Assembly (NCBI GenBank): GCA_035628505.1
Contig: DASPJR010000118.1
Coordinates: 21,688-85,687 of the forward strand
DNA: 64,000 bases
Direction: 5' to 3'
Source: DASPJR01 sp035628505
Lineage (GTDB): Bacteria > Planctomycetota > SZUA-567 > H5-PLA8
This document shows positions 33,889 through 42,782 of the stretch, one piece after another (position 1 is the stretch's first letter; every line of letters starts with the position of its first letter). The notes beneath the pieces were generated by a model. That model searched no databases, was not told the origin of the DNA, and saw only the letters and a list, made by a program, of their open reading frames with translations. The position numbers and the translations under genes were made by a program.

Positions 33889-36210
33889 ATGCGAGTTCAT
33901 CCATTCATAGCCGCATTGTTCTTATTTGGTATTGCTGTGGGCGTCTCAGCCGCCGGGCCTGCCACGCAGATGTCTATTGCTTCAGGAAACAATCAGAGCG
34001 TCACCGTCGGCACTTCCGTTCCCACGGTTGTTTGTGTGATCGTCCGGGACGCGAATGGCGCGGCTGTTTCGGGTGTCAGCGTCACGTGGGGGCTGATCAC
34101 TGGCGGCGGGAGCATCACGGGCGAGACGCAGATTACCGATACGCGCGGCATTGCCACTCTGGGCAGCTGGACGTTGGGCACTGCCGCTGGAACTAATACC
34201 ATTACCGCCCAAAGCGCCGGACTCAACGATGTGTTGTTCACCGCCACGGGACTTGCCGGAGCGGCGACGCAGATGACCGCGCTCTCAGGTGATAATCAGA
34301 GCGCGCCCGCTGGAGGACCAGTTCCCATTCTGCCTTCTGTTTCGGTGAAAGATGTGCATGGCAATCCGGTTCTTGATGTTGCGGTGGAGTGGGGCGGTAT
34401 CAGCGGCGGCGGAAGCATTACCGGCTCCAGTTCGAAGACGAATGCCGATGGCGTTGCGGCGCCGGGTTCCTGGACACTCGGCAGGACGTTAGGGCGCAAC
34501 ACGCTCACTGCCAGCGGCGCGGGTCTGCCATCGGTGACGTTCACCGCCACAGCGGTTGCGGGCGCGCCGGCGAAGCTTGTGGTTGCGGCAGGAAATTTCC
34601 AGACAGCCGCAGTGGGCACACCCGTTTCGGATGTCGTCTGCGCGGCCGTGCGCGACGCCAACAACATCGGCGTGCAGGGTGTGAGCGTCACGTTTGGCGA
34701 TGTCACTGGCGGAGGTTCGATCACCGGCGCCGAGCAGGTTACGGACGCCAACGGCATCGTGACGCTCGGCAGCTGGACGCTAGGACCCGTTCCCGGAACG
34801 AACACGATTTCCGCGAGCACGTCTGGGCTGACAGCCATTACGTTTACGGCCACCGGTGTAGCCGCGGCCACAGATGCAAACGCGGTGATCAAGTGGAACA
34901 ATGCCCTGCTGCAGGCGGTGAAGAACACAAAAGTGTCGCCTCCGGTCTCTTCACGTGCGCTGGCCATTGTTCACACCGCTATGTTCGATGCCTGGGCAGC
35001 GTACGATCCCGTGGCGCTCGGCACGCAGCTCGGGGCATCGCTGCGCCGCTCCGAAGCGGAGCGCACCGTTCTGAACAAGCAGACGGCCGTCGGCTATGCC
35101 GCGTACCGCACGCTCGTCGATTTATTCCCGACACAACAGATTCTCTTTGATTCACTGGCGGCAAGTGAAGCGCTTGAGCCTTCGAACACGAGCACCGATC
35201 CGTCCACGCCGGCGGGAGTTGGCAACGCGGCCGCTGCAGCGCTGATTGCCTTCCGGCACAGCGACGGCTCCAATCAGCTCGGCGATCTTAGTCCGGGCGC
35301 TTACAGCGATTACACCGGCTACGGGAGCGTTAACACGCCCGACGAGCTGAAGGATCCGAACCTGTGGCAGCCGCTGCGGCTTGCTAACGGTCAGGTCCAG
35401 ACCTTCCTGGTGCCGCATTGGGGAAGGGTGACTCCATTCGCAATCGGCACAGGCACGACGCGTCAGAAAATGATGCCCAAGCCGCCGGCACGAACGCCCG
35501 GGAATGCGTACAAGAAGCAGGCGAAGGAAGTTCTCGAGCTGTCCGCGGCATTGAACGACACCACCAAAACAATGGCGGAGTACTGGGCCGACGGAGCGGG
35601 CACGGACACGCCGCCGGGTCACTGGTTCCGCATCGCGCAGTTCGTTTCGCAGCGCGATCAGCACTCGCTGGATGAAGACGTGAAGCTCTTCTTCGCGCTC
35701 GGCAATGCGGTTTTCGATGCGGGCATAGAAGTGTGGGATTGTAAGCGTCACTATGACTCTGTGCGGCCGATCAGCGCCATCCGCCACCTGTACAAAGGTC
35801 AGAGCGTGCAGGCGTGGGCCGGGCCGGGGCAGGGGACGCAGACGATCAGCGGTGAAAGCTGGCAGAGCTACATTGCCACCCCGCCGTTTGGCGAATACGT
35901 TTCCGGTCACAGCACCTTCAGCGCCGCCGCCGCGCAGATCCTGCGCTCGTTTACGCGCAAGGACAACTTCGGCTTCAGTGTGGTTGTGCCGGCAGGATCG
36001 TCGCTGATCGAGCCCGGAACTCCGTCGCAGGAGGTCACGTTCACCTGGAAGCGCTTTACCGACGCGGCCAACGATGCCGGGATGTCACGCCGGTATGGCG
36101 GCATCCATTTCAAAGACGGCGACCTGCAGGGCCGCGCCCTCGGAAAGAAAATCGGCGTGCTGGTCTGGAAAAAAGCGCTGCAGTACATCGAAGGAAAAGT
36201 GAAGCCCTGA
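33889..36210 (+). CDS. Secreted vanadium-dependent haloperoxidase with three Ig-like (Big-1) domains
   Basis: 773 residues. A signal peptide (about 1-22) is followed by three tandem invasin/Big-1-like Ig domains (about 23-115, 116-207, 208-300), each with NxQSxxVGTxVP, DANGxxVxGVxVTWG and GxxTLGSWTLG motifs. The C-terminal 460 residues form a vanadium haloperoxidase/PAP2-type helical domain. The full vanadate-binding set is present with the spacing known from fungal chloroperoxidase: K619 and R626 (CKRHYDSVRP), S672-G673-H674 (SGHS), R734 and H740 (RRYGGIH). It would oxidise halides with peroxide outside the cell, or act as a phosphatase. The Ig domains may tether it to the surface. No neighbour suggests a substrate. 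Confidence 0.9.
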   Translation: MRVHPFIAALFLFGIAVGVSAAGPATQMSIASGNNQSVTVGTSVPTVVCVIVRDANGAAVSGVSVTWGLITGGGSITGETQITDTRGIATLGSWTLGTAAGTNTITAQSAGLNDVLFTATGLAGAATQMTALSGDNQSAPAGGPVPILPSVSVKDVHGNPVLDVAVEWGGISGGGSITGSSSKTNADGVAAPGSWTLGRTLGRNTLTASGAGLPSVTFTATAVAGAPAKLVVAAGNFQTAAVGTPVSDVVCAAVRDANNIGVQGVSVTFGDVTGGGSITGAEQVTDANGIVTLGSWTLGPVPGTNTISASTSGLTAITFTATGVAAATDANAVIKWNNALLQAVKNTKVSPPVSSRALAIVHTAMFDAWAAYDPVALGTQLGASLRRSEAERTVLNKQTAVGYAAYRTLVDLFPTQQILFDSLAASEALEPSNTSTDPSTPAGVGNAAAAALIAFRHSDGSNQLGDLSPGAYSDYTGYGSVNTPDELKDPNLWQPLRLANGQVQTFLVPHWGRVTPFAIGTGTTRQKMMPKPPARTPGNAYKKQAKEVLELSAALNDTTKTMAEYWADGAGTDTPPGHWFRIAQFVSQRDQHSLDEDVKLFFALGNAVFDAGIEVWDCKRHYDSVRPISAIRHLYKGQSVQAWAGPGQGTQTISGESWQSYIATPPFGEYVSGHSTFSAAAAQILRSFTRKDNFGFSVVVPAGSSLIEPGTPSQEVTFTWKRFTDAANDAGMSRRYGGIHFKDGDLQGRALGKKIGVLVWKKALQYIEGKVKP

Positions 36211-36244
36211 GGCGCTAAAGGGACTTGCATCGGCGCCGCGGAAA

Positions 36245-36445
36245 TTGACACTGAATGCCATGAGGTATGCAGCAGGCAAATGTCTTGAACTAATCGGCCT
36301 GGTGATCGTCTTCGCGGCGCTTCTCGCAGGTCTGGGACTGACCAGCGACGGGCAGGCGAGCATGGGCAAAGAGATGCTGCTGCTGGGAGTCGGCGGCATG
36401 GTCTTCACGCTCGGCTGGATGATCGAGCGCGGTTCGCAAGCCTGA
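36245..36445 (+). CDS. Small two-helix membrane protein
   Basis: 66 residues from TTG 36245, or 61 from ATG 36260. Two hydrophobic helices (CLELIGLVIVFAALLAGLGL and MLLLGVGGMVFTLGWMI) are joined by a short polar loop. No family is recognised. It lies between the haloperoxidase and a small exported protein, all on the plus strand. Ribosome sites are weak for either start, so the gene is likely but not certain. Confidence 0.6.
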   Translation: MTLNAMRYAAGKCLELIGLVIVFAALLAGLGLTSDGQASMGKEMLLLGVGGMVFTLGWMIERGSQA

Positions 36446-36520
36446 TCGCGGGGTTCAAGCCAGGTGCCCTGATTGACGATACAGCCCCTGTCCACATTAC
36501 GCGTCCATGGGGCAATCTGC

Positions 36521-36937
36521 ATGACACGAACAACTTTCATTGTGTTACTCCTGAGTGCCGCACTTTCTGTTGCGCTGCCGGCGGGGGAGGGTTCGCGCTG
36601 GGCTGAAGAACATCCTGAAGCGCGCAAGAAACTGCATAACGTGTTCGCGCAGTTCCCGCGCCTGCGCGACGAACTGGCAGGGGTTGCTGAAGAAGATCCA
36701 GAAATGCTGCGCGAGTACGTTGAATTCCTCGCTGCCAAAGGCGACCGGAACACAAAAGATTTCGCCGACAAGTACGGCCGGAAGGCGCGCGACATCAAGA
36801 AAATTCACGAGAAGATGCCGGAAGCCGTCCGCGCGTTCCGTGAATGGATCCGCGATTTCGAGAAAGGCTCCGTCGCCCTGGCTCGAAACAAGGCAGCCTT
36901 GCGCGAGGTTCTGGCCGAGCGCCGCGAACGGCGTTAA
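36521..36937 (+). CDS. Small exported alpha-helical protein, unknown function
   Basis: 138 residues from ATG 36521, which starts a signal peptide (MTRTTFIVLLLSAALSVALPA); the frame is open 16 codons further. The mature part is highly charged and helical (EHPEARKKLHNVFAQFPRLR, then repeated E/K/R-rich helices) with no cysteine. No family is recognised. Such small, charged helical periplasmic proteins are common in this type of genome and have no assigned role. Confidence 0.72.
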   Translation: MTRTTFIVLLLSAALSVALPAGEGSRWAEEHPEARKKLHNVFAQFPRLRDELAGVAEEDPEMLREYVEFLAAKGDRNTKDFADKYGRKARDIKKIHEKMPEAVRAFREWIRDFEKGSVALARNKAALREVLAERRERR

Positions 36938-37054
36938 CTGTCGCGTCCGCTTGACCGGAAAGTTGTAGGCGCGCAGCCCGCGAGCAAGTCTACGTCACAT
37001 CCAGAGAAGATTCGCAGCATAAGCACAGGGCGGAGCCTTGCCGGCACCGCTCTG

Positions 37055-37438
37055 TTGTGGCGAGATGGGGTGACGATGGTGAAGTCCATATCCGGGCGCT
37101 TTAAAAAGCTGAACTTTGAACGTGGCGAGCCGCTGCCGCTGCAGCCGCACGAATGCGAACAGCTCGAACGCTGTTTGCAGAATCTTCAGGAGTATTACAA
37201 CGATGCCGAACCGCTGCTGATACGGGTCCTGTTTCACGCCGATAAGGACAAGGGGCTGGATTCAAGCCGCTGCGCGCATCTGCGTCTGAGCCTGGGCCGC
37301 GTTTATCTTTTTCAGGGCCGCCCCGTTGAGGCGCTGGCCGCTTTCAAGCGCGCGCTCGACACCGCGCGCAACGCGCGCGACGAAGCCGCGGCCGAGGCGA
37401 TCGGACGCTACCGCCTCATGTTTGAAATGATGCAGTGA
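37055..37438 (+). CDS. TPR-like small protein, unknown function
   Basis: Up to 127 residues; starts at 37055 (ATG) or MVKS at 37076. The second half has a tetratricopeptide-like helix pair (LRLSLGRVYLFQGRPVEALAAFKRALDTARN), preceded by another helical unit. No signal peptide. It is probably a protein-interaction module. It is convergent with the glycerate kinase gene, the two stops lying 27 bases apart. Confidence 0.68.
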   Translation: MWRDGVTMVKSISGRFKKLNFERGEPLPLQPHECEQLERCLQNLQEYYNDAEPLLIRVLFHADKDKGLDSSRCAHLRLSLGRVYLFQGRPVEALAAFKRALDTARNARDEAAAEAIGRYRLMFEMMQ

Positions 37439-37465
37439 CGGGTGCTGAGGCGATCGTTGGCCGCC

Positions 37466-38638
37466 TTATTGAAGCCATTCAGGCAGCCGCGTTTTAGCCA
37501 GATTTTCCAGCCAGCGCGCCGGCTCGAACATCGCCGCTTCTTTCGAGCCTGCAAAATCGCTGAGCGATTCCAGACGAGAGAAAGTTTTTTTCAGCGCCGC
37601 TTCGTGCTGGCGGTCGATGCCGCCGCCAATGGCAATGCAGCGGATTCCCTGCCGCGCCGCGCGCCCGGCAACTCCAGCCGGCGCCTTGCCCATTAATGTC
37701 TGATCGTCCAGCATGCCTTCACCGGTGATCACCAGCGACGCGCCGGCGAGTGCAGCATCGAATTTCAGTGTGTCGAGAACCAGCTCGATGCCGGGCTTTA
37801 ACGTCGCGTTCAGAAACGCCAGACAGCCGGCGCCCAGCCCGCCTGCCGCACCGGCACCCGGAATCGTCGCCACATCTTTGCCCAGATCTTTCTTGATGAT
37901 CTCCGCATAATGCGCCAGCGCTGCATCGAGGATTTTCTGATCGTCCGGTGTCGCGCCCTTCTGGCGTCCAAAGACGTACGTGGCGCCCTCGGGTCCGCAC
38001 AATGGATTTCGCACGTCGCACGCAACAGTGACCGGAACGGTTCTGGCGCGGGTATTCATTTTCGAGATGTCGATGTGCGCCAGACGGGCGAGCGCCGCGC
38101 CGCCGGATTCGAGTTCTTTTCCGGCAACATCGAGGAAGCGCACGCCGAGCGCCTGCGCCATTCCAGCGCCGCCGTCGTTGGTTGCGCTGCCGCCGAGGCC
38201 CAGGAGAATTCGCATCCCGCTGGTTTCATGTTCGAGCGCTGCGAGAATCTGATCTCCCACTCCGAGCGATGTCGTGAGTTTGGGATCGCGCTCGGCGTCA
38301 CTGATGAGATTGAGCCCGCTCGAGGCGGCCATCTCGATGACCGCGAGCTCGCCCTTGCCTTCCACGACTTTGGGCAGAATCGCAAACGCTGCCGTGCGCG
38401 GCGCCTGCAGCGGGCCGCGCGCAGCCGCTCCGACGCGCAGGGCTCCGGGAACCTGCGAAGCGAGCGCGTCCACCAGGCCCTCGCCGCCGTCGGCAAGCAC
38501 CACGATGCTCGTGGACGCTCCACTTGCATGCAGCCCGCGCGCGATGGCTTCCCCGGCGGCTTTGGAGGAGAGCGTTCCCTTGAAGGTTGCACATGCGACA
38601 ACGACGCGGGGTGCGGTTTTCTCGTTCTGTGAATTCAT
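37466..38638 (-). CDS. Glycerate kinase (GlxK/GarK family)
   Basis: 390 residues, full length for type 1 glycerate kinase. Recognisable are the N-terminal substrate motif CATFKGTLSSKAAGEAIARG near 15, DGGEG near 50, LGLGGSATNDGGAGMAQALG near 145, and the C-terminal GEGMLDDQTLMGKAPAGVA near 315. It phosphorylates glycerate with ATP to 2-phosphoglycerate, feeding glycolysis. It is a single gene; nothing in glycolate or tartronate metabolism is next to it. Confidence 0.92.
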   Translation of the reverse strand: MNSQNEKTAPRVVVACATFKGTLSSKAAGEAIARGLHASGASTSIVVLADGGEGLVDALASQVPGALRVGAAARGPLQAPRTAAFAILPKVVEGKGELAVIEMAASSGLNLISDAERDPKLTTSLGVGDQILAALEHETSGMRILLGLGGSATNDGGAGMAQALGVRFLDVAGKELESGGAALARLAHIDISKMNTRARTVPVTVACDVRNPLCGPEGATYVFGRQKGATPDDQKILDAALAHYAEIIKKDLGKDVATIPGAGAAGGLGAGCLAFLNATLKPGIELVLDTLKFDAALAGASLVITGEGMLDDQTLMGKAPAGVAGRAARQGIRCIAIGGGIDRQHEAALKKTFSRLESLSDFAGSKEAAMFEPARWLENLAKTRLPEWLQ

Positions 38639-38692
38639 AATGTCAGCTTACTGCAGCTAAAGTCCTTTTCCGCGCCGGTTCAAACGGCCGCG

Positions 38693-39397
38693 TCAGTCCT
38701 CGTCGCCGGCATCGTCATCGTCATCAGAGCTCTTCTTGCGCCGCGGCTCCGGCTTCTGCCGCGTGGATGTTTTGTTCTGAGCCGCTTCGGGGTTCGCAGC
38801 CATCTCGAGGGCGGCGGCTTTCTGTTTCAAATGCAGCCGGTAGACATAGAAAGCCCACGCAACAAACGCCAGGATCTGGCCGAGTGTAAAGGCGATCAGA
38901 TCCGGCCAGGGCGAGGGCAACCCCAGCTCACCGCCCCACGGCGCCATGCGGACCTTTTCGCTGTTCTCAGGAAACAGGAAAGCGAGAATCAGTGCCGCGA
39001 CCAGAAAGCCTCCAGCCATGAAGCCGACCATCGGCAGCACGCCGCCGGGCGCCTCGGGCATGGGCTTCTTCTTCTTCGCGGTTGACTCGCTGTTGTTTTC
39101 GCCTGTCGCCGGCGCGGACTGGCGCACGGAAACCTGCCTGCGGCCGCGCGTGGAGAGTGCTTTAACTTTCTGGGTGGGCGATTTCTCGGGCGCGTCGAAC
39201 TTGAAGACTTCCTCAGAGCCCTCCATCACGATCATGGGCTTGTTCGAGTTTGTAAGCGGCTCAATGCGTGTACCGCCTAGAAAACGATATTCCTTGCTGC
39301 ACCAGGGGCATTTAATCGTGTCGCCGGCCTTGCGGTCTGCGACGTCAAAAAGAACCTGGCCGCACGCACAGGTGGCTGTTTCAGCAGATGATGACAT
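38693..39397 (-). CDS. Zinc-ribbon membrane protein, unknown function
   Basis: 234 residues from the ATG at 39397. The N-terminal zinc ribbon has CxC (CACGQVLFDVADRKAGD) then CPWC near residue 32. A polar linker follows, then two membrane helices (VGFMAGGFLVAALILAFLF and WPDLIAFTLGQILAFVAWAF) and a charged, acidic tail ending DDDDDAGDED. This layout is typical of PVC-group proteins of unknown function. The open frame extends upstream to 39493 into the gatA end; I prefer the ATG that starts the zinc ribbon, 40 bases after the gatA stop. Confidence 0.78.
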   Translation of the reverse strand: MSSSAETATCACGQVLFDVADRKAGDTIKCPWCSKEYRFLGGTRIEPLTNSNKPMIVMEGSEEVFKFDAPEKSPTQKVKALSTRGRRQVSVRQSAPATGENNSESTAKKKKPMPEAPGGVLPMVGFMAGGFLVAALILAFLFPENSEKVRMAPWGGELGLPSPWPDLIAFTLGQILAFVAWAFYVYRLHLKQKAAALEMAANPEAAQNKTSTRQKPEPRRKKSSDDDDDAGDED

Positions 39398-39437
39398 CGA
39401 TTCGCGCGCTGTCCCCGGGTTTCCAGCAATTCGGCCT

Positions 39438-40910
39438 TTACAGTTTCGGAACAGCCAGATGATGCTTCGTGCGGGCCTGGTACGCCATTGCAATTTTCAG
39501 CAGCCCGCTTTCGTCAAAGTCCTTGCCCATCAGCTGCACGCCGATTGGCAACCCGCTGGTCGTAAAGCCGCAGGGAATTGAAATGCCAGGGATCGCCGCC
39601 AGATTCGCGGAAATCGTGAAAATGTCGGAAAGATACATCGAGAGCGGATCCGACGATTTCTCTCCGATCTTAAACGCGGCCGTCGGCGACGTCGGACAGA
39701 TGATCGCGTCGCACTTCTTGAACGCTTCCAGGAAGTCGTTGCGTACCAGCGCGCGGACTTTCTGCGCCTTCAGGTAGTAGGCATCGTAATAGCCGCTGGA
39801 AAGCGCGTACGTTCCGAGCATGATGCGCCGCTTCACCTCAGCGCCAAAACCTTCTGCGCGAGACTTGGAATAGAGATCGACAAGGTTCACCTTTTCCTTC
39901 GTGCGGTGCCCGTAATGCACGCCATCGAAGCGCGCCAGGTTCGACGATGCTTCTGCCGTTGCCACGATGTAGTAAACAGCGACGGCATGCTCAGAGTTCG
40001 GCAATGAAATGTCGACCGTCTCGGCCCCCATCGCGCGGTATTCATCGATTGTCGCGCGAATGGCCTTATCGACCTGCGGATCCGTGCCGGCGATGAAGTA
40101 CTCTTTGGGGATGCCCAGCTTCACGCCTTTCAGGCTCTCCGGCGCGCGAAGCGAATAGAGTTCCTGCGGCACCGGGATTTCGGCGCTGGTGGCATCGAAA
40201 TCGTCTTTGCCGCTCATGACCGCCGTCACGAGTGCCGCATCTTCAACGCTGCGCGTGAACGGACCGATCTGGTCGAGCGAACTGGCGAAGGCGATAAGGC
40301 CGTAGCGCGAGATGCGGCCGTAAGTCGGTTTGAATCCACTGATGCCGCACAGCGAGGCTGGCTGGCGGATCGAGCCGCCCGTGTCAGAACCCAGCGAGAC
40401 CGGCGCAATGGCTGCAGCAACCGCGGCCGCTGAGCCGCCGGAGGAGCCGCCGGGGACGCACTCGGTGTTCCACGGGTTGCGCGTGGTCACGAAAGCCGAA
40501 TTTTCCGTTGAGCTGCCCATGGCGAATTCGTCGAGGTTCGTCTTGCCGATGGGAATGCCGCCCTCGTCCAGCAGTCGCTGCACGGCCGTGGCGGTGTAGG
40601 GCGGAACGTAATTCTCGAGAATCTTCGACGAACAGGTGGTGCGCGTGCCTTTCAGGCACAGGTTGTCTTTAAGCGCGATCGGAACGCCCGCAAGCTTCCC
40701 GACTTTTCCAGCGGCGACGTCAGCATCGACTTTTTTAGCCGCTGCACGCGCGATGTCGCCGAGGATGGTGTTGAACGCTTTGATCTTCGGGTTGAGCGCT
40801 TCAGCGCGTTTGAGTGCCGCTTCCGTGACGTCGCTGGCGGAGAAGGTTTTTGCGCGGATGCCGGCGACGATTTCTGTCGCCGTCAAAGGTACTGATTCCA
40901 TGGCTGCCAC
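39438..40910 (-). CDS. gatA: Aspartyl/glutamyl-tRNA amidotransferase subunit A
   Basis: 490 residues. The amidase catalytic set is visible: Lys in VPIALKDNL near 77, the glycine-serine-rich signature PGGSSGGSAAAVAAAIAPVS near 153, and the nucleophile Ser in SDTGGSIRQPAS. With GatB and GatC it converts Asp-tRNA(Asn) or Glu-tRNA(Gln) to the amide forms in the cytoplasm. gatB and gatC are not in this window. A GTG start at 40910 is best placed relative to a GAGGA ribosome site; ATG at 40901 is the alternative. Confidence 0.95.
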   Translation of the reverse strand: MAAMESVPLTATEIVAGIRAKTFSASDVTEAALKRAEALNPKIKAFNTILGDIARAAAKKVDADVAAGKVGKLAGVPIALKDNLCLKGTRTTCSSKILENYVPPYTATAVQRLLDEGGIPIGKTNLDEFAMGSSTENSAFVTTRNPWNTECVPGGSSGGSAAAVAAAIAPVSLGSDTGGSIRQPASLCGISGFKPTYGRISRYGLIAFASSLDQIGPFTRSVEDAALVTAVMSGKDDFDATSAEIPVPQELYSLRAPESLKGVKLGIPKEYFIAGTDPQVDKAIRATIDEYRAMGAETVDISLPNSEHAVAVYYIVATAEASSNLARFDGVHYGHRTKEKVNLVDLYSKSRAEGFGAEVKRRIMLGTYALSSGYYDAYYLKAQKVRALVRNDFLEAFKKCDAIICPTSPTAAFKIGEKSSDPLSMYLSDIFTISANLAAIPGISIPCGFTTSGLPIGVQLMGKDFDESGLLKIAMAYQARTKHHLAVPKL

Positions 40911-41000
40911 TGTCGTCCTCCCGTTCTGAAGGCGACAATACTAGCGGCAACGCGCAATGGGTAAAGTCCCTGTAGACGGCTCGGCGCCTCTGGTTGGCGC

Positions 41001-42614
41001 CTAATCCACGTAGCCTAGATCAGCCAGACGCTGCTCAACCAGGGCTTTCTCGGCGTCTGAATAGACATCGGCCCCGCCCTGAGCCTGCTGCGATGAAGCG
41101 GCGCTACTGGAGGCGGTGAGACCGTTCGTGAAGAAGTCAGAGAGCACGCGCCCGGTCATATCCGCTGGGACTGGATGGCCGAGCGCTGCAAGCACGGTTG
41201 GGGCAATATCTGCGATCGAGGCTTCGAGCGGGCGCTCTTTTCCGAACGGCGGCATGGGCGGGACCCCCAGGCTACGGACGCCTGCGCCGCTGAGCACGAA
41301 GAAGCCTTCGGGACGATGTGTGCCCTTGTAATTTTCGTCAGGGATTTCAACCGACGGGCCGAAGGAGAGCTTCCGAACAAAATTGACGCCCCGCGCCGGC
41401 AGCGCGAAGAGATCGGGAAAGTCGAACGTGCCACGCTGCGGATAGGCGTCGGCCAGCGGCTTGATGCCATCGAACAGGGCGCGTCCGGAGTGCGGGCTCT
41501 TCTGCGCGCTCAGCGCGTCGATCATCTCGCGCGCGAGCGAATCCGCATTGTCGCCGACGATTCCCTGCGGCTCGCGGCCCGTGCGGTTGAAATAAATGAA
41601 TCCGGCAATGGCTTCAAATGGCATGTAGGCGCGCGTACTTTTCCAGTCCACGGCGATGCCCAGGCCCTTCTGGATACGCTGTCCCGTGACGCGCTTGATC
41701 GCAGCGGAGGCCTGCGTGAGCATGCCGCCGCGTTTCAGGAATCCCAGATCAGCCAGCACGCCATTGACGCGGACCAGTTCATGCACCGGCCCGTGGCCGT
41801 GGTCGCTGCAGCCGAAAACGAGTGCGCCCGCTGATTGCGGCAGTGCGAGGATCTCGCCGAGCATCTCATCCAGGCGTGCAAAGAATTTATCGATGCGCGA
41901 GGCGCGGCGCGCGTCTTCGTCGCGCGTTTCCGGGTCGCACCAACGCCAGGCCTTGTGGAACAGCGGATCGGTCTGCTGGTAATAGAGGAACAGAACGTCC
42001 CATGGCCGCGAGGTCGCCAGGTACTTGTTGAGCGCGTGCGAGTTTTCGAGCTCGGCCTGCAGGCTGTCCATCCCAGCCGTGAAATCATCCCACTGCGTCC
42101 AATCCTTCCCGGCACCTGGATCGCGGATGCGCTCGGATTTAAAGCTGAAATCCGGCACACGCTGGAGCACCTCGGCTTTCAACTCTTTGGGCCAGGTGAA
42201 TTCTGCTTCGGTGGACGGCGTTTCGAATCCAGTGACGGCGAAGCCGTGCTTGAGCTCCCGCGCGGGGTAACTCTGCGGCTGCCCGACGACACCGACGCGC
42301 AGGCCGCTTTCATCCAAGAGCTGCCAGATGGTTTTGTGCGGCACGTCGGCCGTCGTGTTGAGGCGTGTTTCCTGCGCGCGCGGATCGAAGCGGCGGAAAT
42401 TCATCACGCCGTGAACGCCGGGGTGCTTTCCTGTCGAGAGCGTCGTCCAGGCCGCGGCCGTGTGCGCTGGGATCGTGGATTGAAGTATGCCGCCAACGCC
42501 GCCGCTCATCAGGTGTTTTAAGTTCGGCATGCGTCCGCCATCCAGGTGCGGGCGAATGGATTCGAGATTCACGCTGTCGAGCGCGAGGATCAGAATTTTT
42601 TGTGCGATGCTCAA
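41001..42614 (-). CDS. Alkaline-phosphatase-superfamily phosphodiesterase/pyrophosphatase
   Basis: 537 residues from a TTG start with a GAGGT ribosome site seven bases upstream. The metal-binding motif ILALDSVN near residue 8, the nucleophile Thr in the STIPAHTAAAWTTLSTGKHPG region near 45, and the later LYYQQTDPLFH and FGCSDHGHGP motifs match type I phosphodiesterase/nucleotide pyrophosphatase proteins. Its role is hydrolysis of a phosphodiester or phosphonate; the substrate is unknown and no signal peptide is present. It is followed in transcription by gatA after a 90-base gap, with no obvious link. Confidence 0.85.
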   Translation of the reverse strand: MSIAQKILILALDSVNLESIRPHLDGGRMPNLKHLMSGGVGGILQSTIPAHTAAAWTTLSTGKHPGVHGVMNFRRFDPRAQETRLNTTADVPHKTIWQLLDESGLRVGVVGQPQSYPARELKHGFAVTGFETPSTEAEFTWPKELKAEVLQRVPDFSFKSERIRDPGAGKDWTQWDDFTAGMDSLQAELENSHALNKYLATSRPWDVLFLYYQQTDPLFHKAWRWCDPETRDEDARRASRIDKFFARLDEMLGEILALPQSAGALVFGCSDHGHGPVHELVRVNGVLADLGFLKRGGMLTQASAAIKRVTGQRIQKGLGIAVDWKSTRAYMPFEAIAGFIYFNRTGREPQGIVGDNADSLAREMIDALSAQKSPHSGRALFDGIKPLADAYPQRGTFDFPDLFALPARGVNFVRKLSFGPSVEIPDENYKGTHRPEGFFVLSGAGVRSLGVPPMPPFGKERPLEASIADIAPTVLAALGHPVPADMTGRVLSDFFTNGLTASSSAASSQQAQGGADVYSDAEKALVEQRLADLGYVD

Positions 42615-42638
42615 CTAATTTACCTCGTAGCGCTGCAT

Positions 42639-42774
42639 CCCTCTCCCCTCTGGGGAGAGGGCTGAGCGAGCGAAGCGAGTCCGGGGTGAGGGTGACCGTC
42701 GCGTGCAGTCAACGCTTACCCCTCACCCGGCATTCGCTCCGCTCATGTCCGCCCTCTCCCCGGAGGGGAGAGGG
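42639..42774. repeat. Imperfect inverted repeat, CCCTCTCCCC family, 3' of glycosyltransferase gene
   Basis: Begins CCCTCTCCCCTCTGGGGAGA and ends CCCTCTCCCCGGAGGGGAGA (with a final GGG), enclosing GCGAGCGAAGCGAG and CACCCGG/CCGGGGTG arms. The whole 136-base segment is an imperfect palindrome and starts eight bases before the glycosyltransferase stop. A relative lies at 43976-44110. Confidence 0.8.
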
Positions 42775-42782
42775 AAGCAACG

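Noticed and set aside
33889..36210. Calling the C-terminal domain an ordinary PAP2 phosphatase
   Set aside because: The spacing K-x6-R, SGHS and R-x5-H and the long helical insert match vanadium haloperoxidases better, though phosphatase activity cannot be excluded.
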